From positions 1 to 64,000 of the forward strand of contig NZ_JAUTWQ010000010.1 of the NCBI RefSeq assembly GCF_046719735.1: DNA of 64,000 bases, read 5' to 3'. The notes beneath the pieces were generated by a model that was not told the DNA's origin, searched no databases, and saw only the letters and a list, made by a program, of their open reading frames with translations. The position numbers were made by a program, and so were the translations under genes. Shown here one piece after another: positions 58,500 through 64,000 of the stretch (position 1 is the first letter of the stretch; each line of letters begins with the position of its first letter). Source of the DNA: Halobacillus_B rhizosphaerae. Its GTDB lineage: Bacteria > Bacillota > Bacilli > Bacillales > Halobacillaceae.

Positions 58500-60065
58500 C
58501 TAGGAAGGAGAAGTTGTTTTTTTACCAGTATTAAAAGCATGAATCATAATACCCACACCTAGAACTAATAACAATGTAATACCTAAAGGCAGCCAGATTT
58601 GACCAGTAAACCCTAACACTAGATACCCAATGGCAGCAGCACCTGCCGCTAGGCCTGCATAGGGCAATTGAGTCATAACATGGTCGATATGATTTGCTCC
58701 TGCCCCCGTGGAAGAAAGGATGGTGGTGTCCGAAATTGGAGAGCAGTGGTCTCCAAATACCGAACCAGCCAGAACAGCAGACAATGCTGGTAATACTAAT
58801 GTTACATCTGTAACCGCGGCTATCTCTCCCGCAATTGGAAGCATGATCCCAAATGTTCCCCAAGAAGTACCAGTTGCGAGTGCCATAAATCCTGAAATAA
58901 TAAATATTAAAAATGGCAGAAAAGCAGGGTTAATCGATTCTTCACTAAATTTACCTGCCAAGTACTCTCCGGTACCTAGCTGGCTGATAATATCTCCAAT
59001 CATCCAAGCAAAAACTAAAATATAGATTGCCGGAAGCATCGCCTTTATTCCTTGCCAGGTGACATGGCCGATCGAAGACTTGGGCTCTGCCTGGATGGTA
59101 TAAAGTATAGCGGCTGCAGCAACAGCAAGGATTCCACCTATGAATAACGAGATATTTACATTGGTATTAGCAAAAATAGAGAGAAGACTTACCTCCTCAG
59201 GGGAGCTCTTTATGCCAGTAACCAACATGGACCCTATAGTTCCCAAGACGAGAATAACAATAGGTAGCACGAGGTAAATCATTTTCCCGTTCTCATGCTC
59301 TTTAAATTCATCATTCAAATCCCCTGGAACATCACCTTTCGCAGGGTTAATTAGCTTCCCTGTTTTCTTAGCGCGGTCTTCATGTTCTTTCATCGGACCA
59401 AAATCCAATTTCATGTAGACGGTTAAAAAGACAAGTAAGAGTGCTGCAAAAACATATAAATTTGCCGGAATCATTCGTACAAACGCTTCTAAAGCATGAT
59501 ATTCTGTAATTTCATTTGCAGCTAATATGCTTCCGATTGTTCCAATAATATACGCACCCCAGCTGGAAATCGGAGAAATTACCGTAACAGGTGCAGAAGT
59601 AGAATCAATATAATAGGCGAGCTTAGCCCGCGAAACTTTATATCGATCTGTCACAGGTCTGGCAACTTGTCCTACTGCCAAGGCATTAAAATAATCATCA
59701 ATAAAAATGATTATACCAAGCACCACAGGGATCAGTTTAGCTCCCCTGCGAGTCTTAATATGGCTTACCGCCCACTTTCCAAACGCCTGACTGCCTCCTG
59801 AAGCTGTCATGAAAGCAGTAGTAATCCCTAGTAAAAGCAGAAAGGACAGTAAATAGACGTTCCCGGTGTTTAGAGCCCCATCACTAACAAAGATCGCAGC
59901 AAATTTAGACCAAATCAGCTCGATCCCTTTCCAAATGTTAAAGGTTGTGAGCATAAAAGCTCCTACTAGTATCCCAACCCCGAGGGATAGAATAACTTTC
60001 CTGGTTACAACCACAAGAACCAGCATTAAAATTGCGGGAATAAGTGAATAAATAGTTCCTTCCAT
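58500..60065 (-). CDS. NhaC-family transporter, probable lysine transporter
   Basis: 521 residues with about 12 membrane helices, NhaC superfamily. The ATSWGTFG-like TGTSWGTFGIM (about 400) and GDHCSPISDTTI (about 442) segments are typical. It is preceded by a lysine riboswitch; NhaC-family genes under LYS elements have been predicted to be lysine transporters (LysW group). GGAGGAGA precedes the ATG. Without the riboswitch it would be called a Na+/H+ antiporter, so substrate is inferred from the regulator. Confidence 0.82.
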   Translation of the reverse strand: MEGTIYSLIPAILMLVLVVVTRKVILSLGVGILVGAFMLTTFNIWKGIELIWSKFAAIFVSDGALNTGNVYLLSFLLLLGITTAFMTASGGSQAFGKWAVSHIKTRRGAKLIPVVLGIIIFIDDYFNALAVGQVARPVTDRYKVSRAKLAYYIDSTSAPVTVISPISSWGAYIIGTIGSILAANEITEYHALEAFVRMIPANLYVFAALLLVFLTVYMKLDFGPMKEHEDRAKKTGKLINPAKGDVPGDLNDEFKEHENGKMIYLVLPIVILVLGTIGSMLVTGIKSSPEEVSLLSIFANTNVNISLFIGGILAVAAAAILYTIQAEPKSSIGHVTWQGIKAMLPAIYILVFAWMIGDIISQLGTGEYLAGKFSEESINPAFLPFLIFIISGFMALATGTSWGTFGIMLPIAGEIAAVTDVTLVLPALSAVLAGSVFGDHCSPISDTTILSSTGAGANHIDHVMTQLPYAGLAAGAAAIGYLVLGFTGQIWLPLGITLLLVLGVGIMIHAFNTGKKTTSPS

Positions 60066-60133
60066 AATTGGTTCTCCTCCGTCATATCAATGATGTGATG
60101 ACCTGGAAGGCTACTGCGGATAAAATGAGGGAA

Positions 60134-60168
60134 TAAAAAAGACAATGATAGAAAATAACCTATCATTG
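60134..60168 (-). terminator. Lysine riboswitch terminator
   Basis: CAATGATAG and CTATCATTG form a 9-base stem followed on the minus strand by TCTTTTTT, between the aptamer and the NhaC-family gene. Confidence 0.88.
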
Positions 60169-60199
60169 CCTAGAAGCAATTTGGATTATCCTCCATTTC

Positions 60200-60382
60200 G
60201 ATCTGTAGCTCTCCATGCATCGTGAAGCATGCATGACAGTGTATTTCTTATTCAGATATACACCAGTATCATTTGTCTGACAAACAAACCAATACTTCGG
60301 CAAGCCTCCCTTTCCTCAATGGTATTCGTCGTCACACTCCCATTGCCTACTTATGAAACCCGCACCTCTACCTCATCGATTT
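60200..60382 (-). ncRNA. Lysine riboswitch (L box)
   Basis: The minus strand carries the L-box segments GATGAGGTAGAGGTGCG, GTAGGCAATGGGAGTGTGA, AAAGGGAGGCTTGCCGAAGT, and the closing GGAGAGCTACAGATCG, with GATGAGGTAG/CTACAGATC closing P1. It is about 180 nt, the size of the lysine aptamer. The promoter probably overlaps the end of yunB. Confidence 0.9.
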
Positions 60383-60432
60383 GATAAGGTCACGCATATT
60401 AAATTCTTTGCCATTTTATCAAGGAAAAGTGT

Positions 60433-61209
60433 TTATTGCAAGGGATCCATTGGGTAAGAAAAAGGTGTAGATTCCCCATTTTTGCCCATGCCATTATAAA
60501 AATTCGGCACTTTCCCCAGAATTGTACTCGTATCTATTGGAATATCTGTAACTACAGTGGTGGTTTCAGAAGAAAACGGAATAACGATTCGTACATTTAC
60601 CTCAATATGAATAGCAAGTTCAAAAAACGCAGCGTTGATTCCGTACTCCGTAAGTTTACTCTGGAAATTAGATTGAACGTCACCAATAACGCGAAGCTGG
60701 ACAGGAACTTTAGGACCAAGGTTGGCCAGCAGAGAATTATGGGAAGCTTGGCCAATCGGAATTTCTATTAAAGTTGCCGGCTGCTTTCCTAAGTCATCCT
60801 GAGTTTGATCCGGATCGATCTCTGGTTCTAAACTCGTGTCTTCCATCGGTAATTCATTTAATTCCATCCTCTTCAAAAAGTTCTGAACCCGATAAGTTGT
60901 ATTGCGAAGTACACGGTTTACAACTACAGAATTCCAGCCCATGTATACAATATTCCCATTATCATCTTTCTCCATTTTAACTAAATCGTTAAATTGCAAG
61001 TCCTCTGAAATCTGCTTATTTACAGCTTCATTTATGGCATCCCTTGCTAATTGCTGGGTCTTCGTTTCAGCAATTCCTATTAGTGCAGGAGTAATCCCTC
61101 TGTTAATAAACCATAAGCTTAAAGCAGTAAAAACTATGAAAAATAAAAAGGTCAGCACAATTTTCTTCCCAAGTGAGGCTGGGCGGGTAACGTTCTTATT
61201 TCTTTTCAT
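60433..61209 (-). CDS. yunB: Sporulation protein YunB
   Basis: 258 residues. A membrane helix near 13-33, then a domain with AINEAVNKQIS and GQASHNSLLANLGPKVPV, as in YunB. It is a sigma-E-dependent protein needed for spore formation in B. subtilis; its exact role is unknown. GAGGGG upstream of the ATG. The end lies 50 bases from the lysine riboswitch. Confidence 0.9.
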   Translation of the reverse strand: MKRNKNVTRPASLGKKIVLTFLFFIVFTALSLWFINRGITPALIGIAETKTQQLARDAINEAVNKQISEDLQFNDLVKMEKDDNGNIVYMGWNSVVVNRVLRNTTYRVQNFLKRMELNELPMEDTSLEPEIDPDQTQDDLGKQPATLIEIPIGQASHNSLLANLGPKVPVQLRVIGDVQSNFQSKLTEYGINAAFFELAIHIEVNVRIVIPFSSETTTVVTDIPIDTSTILGKVPNFYNGMGKNGESTPFSYPMDPLQ

Positions 61210-61301
61210 ATAACAACCCCTCCTGAACTATCTATATGTCTAGAAGGAGAGGTTTAAGCATGAACATAGCTAAGTTATATCACAATCTGCAATCATAATA
61301 T

Positions 61302-61662
61302 TTAATGTAAAGACAAGTCTACTTCATATTTGCCATTGACCAATCGGCCCTTATCTTCAAATATTCTTACCACTGGCCGATCACAAAGGTCAAGATTCTG
61401 CCGGGATACCACTCCAGTCCTCTTGTCACTTAATTTAACACTAAGCCCGTTAGGATGAACTACATTACACCTTCTGAATACTTTAACCCTACCTTGACCG
61501 AAAAAACGTTGTAGACACCCGCATAAAGCACATCTAGACCTTTATGGGGCAGCATAGCGGGTCTATAGATCGATCGATCGTTCCTGCATCAAACACATCT
61601 GCAATCTATAGGATCTTTCCATACACCTACCGCTGGTCTTTTATCTTTAAGAATCATCTATC
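61302..61662 (-). pseudogene. Decayed HD-GYP domain phosphodiesterase fragment
   Basis: Reading the minus strand through three frames gives the C-terminal third of an HD-GYP protein: YGKIL(stop)IADVFDA at about 61624-61585, then (frame change at a tandem GATC tract, 61568-61580) RSIYRPAMLPHKGLDVLYAG, then (second frame change) RVKVFRR, NVVHPNGLSVKLSDKRTGVV, DRPVVRIFED and a stop at 61302. These match the IADVFDA, RxY, lYPxGxxVkLS and RPVV landmarks of HD-GYP c-di-GMP phosphodiesterases. At least two frameshifts and two stops are present and the 5' part is gone. Non-functional. Confidence 0.8.
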
Positions 61663-61689
61663 TCTTTCCCTCTTCACCATACTAGACAT

Positions 61690-61771
61690 AAAAAAGCTGC
61701 CTGGTTTGAACTGCGTCTTTCCTGCAGAAAGATTTCCTGACAGGCAAAGATCAACTCAAAGCAGACAGCTT
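61690..61771 (-). terminator. yunD terminator (long stem-loop)
   Basis: On the minus strand AAGCTGTCTG pairs with CAGGCAGCTT around a loop that includes a nested CCTG/CAGG pairing, followed by TTTTTTA. Ends just after yunD. Confidence 0.6.
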
Positions 61772-61794
61772 TCAGAAAAGAATCTTCACTTTCT

Positions 61795-63195
61795 TTAATT
61801 ATCATCGTTCATAGACTTCAGAGCTTCAGTTAACACATCTCTTAATAGTTCAGGCATATAATACTGCTTCTTCGCAGAATACGCAATCTCAGGAAACAGA
61901 CGGCCAAAAGTAAAAGTGTCAGCTGTTGCTAAAGTGTAGGTTTGTTCTCTTTTAATAGGAACTCCATTCATAAGGACTTTGATAACGTGCAATTCTCCTT
62001 CAGCATCTTCCACCGTTTTAATATCGACCCCCGAAAAAATCATTTTTCCTATGACTTCTCCACGAAATCCAAGCCCCTTCAATCTTATCTCCGTTAACTT
62101 TTTCGTATGAGCTACGCGAATAACTTCAAGGATTTCGTCCCCTTTTAATTCCACTTTGCAAGGATTCATGGGGTGCGGACAGATCCGATGAACATCCTGA
62201 TAGGTAATTTCCCCGCTGTTCAAGTGATCAAGAAGAACTCCAGCATTGAGCATGGCCAGGTCTGCTCCCGTCCATTTTTGCATTTCTATCGTCAACTGTT
62301 TCATTAATGGCGTTTCCTGAAACCACGCAATATTTAGCGGTTCTTTTAAGAGGACGACAGGTTCTTGTAAATGAGATAAAGCAAATTCACGCATAGTTTG
62401 TACTCGCTTTGTTACTTCTACATCTTTCCGCAAATTTTCTGTCGGGACGGCATAAGCCTCTTTCTTTGTTAATGACTTTTGCTCAAAATCCCATTCTAAG
62501 ATCACTTCTCCAAGGTGAGTACCGTGCTTGCCAGCAGCCGTCAATAAAGAGGTGTTATTATATTCGCCGTTTTGAAAAATGTGATGCGTGTGGCCTCCGA
62601 CGATAACGTCAATCCCTTTGTACTTTCTGGCAATTTCTTCATCATCGTTGACCCCTAAATGAGAAAGAAGTACAACAATATCACTTTGGCTTTTGACCTC
62701 TTCAATAATTCTGTCTAACGCTTCGAAAGGGGGTTCGACTTCCCACCCAAGCATTTGGTAAAAGGTCACAAAGGGAGCAGTCAGACCGATCACCCCAACT
62801 TTTACTTCCTGGTTGGTTTCCATCACTTTATAGGGCTTGAGCCATTCAGGCTGTGGACCTTCTTTTGAATACAAATTTGCACAAACTACACTAAACGATG
62901 CCTCATCATATAAGGTAAATAAATCTTCATGGGATAAAGTAATGCCCTCATTGTTTCCTAAATTCGCAAAATCGTACCCTGCTTCATTCAACAAAGTCAC
63001 ATTTCCTTTTCCCATCAGTCCTTCTGCTATCGGATGGAAACGGTCCACATGGTCTCCATTGTCCAAAAGCCAGAATGTTTCATTGTTTCTTAAATGCTTT
63101 TTTTTCTGTTTATTAAAATACCCAATGATTTGCGGCCAATTTTCAAAATGACTATGTAAATCACTTGTATAATATAAATATATTTTTTCTTTCAT
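61795..63195 (-). CDS. yunD: Metallophosphoesterase/5'-nucleotidase YunD
   Basis: 466 residues, UshA-like calcineurin-type phosphoesterase: SDLHSHFENW (about 11-20), DNGDHVDR (about 46), LGNNEG (about 80) and GGHTHH (about 190) supply the metal ligands, and a C-terminal 5'-nucleotidase domain follows. No signal peptide, so cytoplasmic, unlike E. coli UshA. Nucleotide or UDP-sugar substrate is inferred. GGAGA lies about 12 bases before the ATG. It follows yunE by 14 bases. Confidence 0.9.
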   Translation of the reverse strand: MKEKIYLYYTSDLHSHFENWPQIIGYFNKQKKKHLRNNETFWLLDNGDHVDRFHPIAEGLMGKGNVTLLNEAGYDFANLGNNEGITLSHEDLFTLYDEASFSVVCANLYSKEGPQPEWLKPYKVMETNQEVKVGVIGLTAPFVTFYQMLGWEVEPPFEALDRIIEEVKSQSDIVVLLSHLGVNDDEEIARKYKGIDVIVGGHTHHIFQNGEYNNTSLLTAAGKHGTHLGEVILEWDFEQKSLTKKEAYAVPTENLRKDVEVTKRVQTMREFALSHLQEPVVLLKEPLNIAWFQETPLMKQLTIEMQKWTGADLAMLNAGVLLDHLNSGEITYQDVHRICPHPMNPCKVELKGDEILEVIRVAHTKKLTEIRLKGLGFRGEVIGKMIFSGVDIKTVEDAEGELHVIKVLMNGVPIKREQTYTLATADTFTFGRLFPEIAYSAKKQYYMPELLRDVLTEALKSMNDDN

Positions 63196-63209
63196 GATCC
63201 ATCAGTCTC

Positions 63210-64000
63210 CTATCCAATCCCTTGCCAAATAAGCCTAATACCAATAAGAATAAGTAAGATCCTTAATAACCATTCTACTGCCTGTCCATTTAATTTTCGA
63301 TTCAGCCACGCACCTGCACTCCCACCTAAATAAGCTCCTGGAATAAAGGATAATGTGTGTCCCCATTCTACATGACCAAGAATGACGTGTGTAGCAGAAC
63401 TTGAAATACTAGCAAAGAAAATCATAAACATCGAAGTTGCTGTCGCAATATGGGCTGGAAAAGCAAAGAGTAAAATCATAGCAGGAACCATTAGTGATCC
63501 GCCGCCTATGCCTAATAACCCTGATAATAGGCCTACAATAAATGCCAGAACTAAACCACGTCCAATCGGCATTGTATAAATAAACGTTTCCCCATCCAAT
63601 TCTTTTTCCCGCTTTATTCCTCGTTTATTCGCTTCTGACGTTTTATCCTTACTTCTCGGCAGAAAAAATAGTAAAGAAACAAGGATCATGATCGCACCAA
63701 ACACGAGGGAAAATAAGTTAGAGTTTAAAAACTGGTTCAGCCACGCACCTAATATACCCCCGGGTACACTTCCTGCAAGCAGCAAAAAACCTATTTTTTT
63801 ATCGACTCTTTTGTGTCGAATGTACGAAATCGCCGCCGCCATGCCTGTAAAAATCATTACAACTAAAGAAATTCCAACAGTTGACTGCGGGGTAACCCAG
63901 TTAAATGAATCAAAGTGGTCGCCAAGAAATAGAAGCGATGGTACTAAAATAACGCCTCCACCTAATCCGGCGACGCTTCCAATAAGTGCTGTTACAAATC
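63210..64000 (-). CDS. yunE: TauE/SafE-family permease YunE (5' end beyond the window)
   Basis: Partial: the frame stays open to the window edge; the visible 263 codons include at least seven hydrophobic segments and the glycine-rich repeats GLGGGVILVPSLLF and GIGGGSLMVPAMILL of the sulfite exporter TauE/SafE family. Such proteins export sulfite, sulfoacetate or related anions. It is upstream of yunD in the same direction, an operon as in B. subtilis. The N-terminus is missing. Confidence 0.88.
   Translation of the reverse strand, partial: FVTALIGSVAGLGGGVILVPSLLFLGDHFDSFNWVTPQSTVGISLVVMIFTGMAAAISYIRHKRVDKKIGFLLLAGSVPGGILGAWLNQFLNSNLFSLVFGAIMILVSLLFFLPRSKDKTSEANKRGIKREKELDGETFIYTMPIGRGLVLAFIVGLLSGLLGIGGGSLMVPAMILLFAFPAHIATATSMFMIFFASISSSATHVILGHVEWGHTLSFIPGAYLGGSAGAWLNRKLNGQAVEWLLRILLILIGIRLIWQGIG

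Noticed and set aside
61568..61580. GATC tandem as a regulatory site or methylation cluster
   Set aside because: It is only three units and is best explained as the slippage point in the HD-GYP pseudogene.
1..64000. CRISPR arrays, insertion sequences, prophage or attachment sites
   Set aside because: No direct-repeat arrays, transposase or integrase reading frames, or tRNA-flanked insertions were seen.

Overview
The window reads as chromosome of a low-GC, endospore-forming Bacillaceae member, most likely a moderately halophilic relative such as Halobacillus or Thalassobacillus (the genus is an inference). Gene order follows several Bacillus subtilis blocks closely: ytwF-leuS, ytqB-ytpB-ytpA-ytoA-asnB-metK-pckA-ytkD, the menaquinone operon, yugO-yugN-pgi-yugJ-yuzA-yugI, yuiB-E, yumB/yumC, yutM-yuzB-yuzD-yutI, and yutG-F-E-D-C-lytH-yunB-yunD-yunE. 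Sporulation genes (kapB, a YhcN/YlaJ-type lipoprotein, lytH, yunB, a YteA-like protein) support a spore former. I see no prophage, insertion sequence, CRISPR array or defence island.

Layout. 1-200: leader and tandem promoters of an rRNA operon running leftward out of the window. 0.5-4.2 kb: two rhodaneses and leuS behind a leucine T-box. 4.3-14.4 kb: tRNA modification (mnmM), sesquarterpene synthase (ytpB), lipase, gamma carbonic anhydrase, C39 peptidase, asnB, metK behind a SAM-I riboswitch, pckA, ytkD. 16-25.3 kb: menC-E-B-H-D-F, divergent menA and a hotdog thioesterase, so nearly all of menaquinone synthesis. 25-28 kb: YteA-like protein, TspO, an FMN riboswitch with ribU, and an M42 peptidase. 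28-36.8 kb: a K+ channel, pgi, an alcohol dehydrogenase, a C-S lyase and a Cu/Zn SOD. 36.9-45.4 kb: kapB, the KhtTU K+/H+ antiporter, deoD, a leucyl aminopeptidase, yuiB/C/D and NDH-2. 45.7-50.6 kb: ferredoxin-NADP reductase, Fe-S assembly proteins and a D-2-hydroxyacid dehydrogenase. 50.6-56.6 kb: an unrecognised membrane protein, then the yut block and lytH. 56.6-64 kb: a two-subunit NSS amino-acid transporter, an NhaC-family transporter under a lysine riboswitch, yunB, a decayed HD-GYP gene, yunD and a truncated yunE.

How the genes fit together. NDH-2 (yumB) needs the menaquinone made by the men genes and has a Rex-like operator upstream. YumC, YutM, YutI, YuzB and YuzD form an Fe-S/redox neighbourhood. 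KhtTU and YugO handle K+. Four RNA regulators (T-box, SAM, FMN, lysine) each precede a gene for the matching metabolite, and each is followed by a terminator hairpin.

The least expected items are the HD-GYP pseudogene in a gap, the 31-codon MetS-like subunit, the lysine-riboswitch NhaC gene, the Rex-like site, several terminators with near-identical arms, and kapB without kinB. I do not find convincing evidence of a wholly new biological system. Most of the window is conserved housekeeping DNA.
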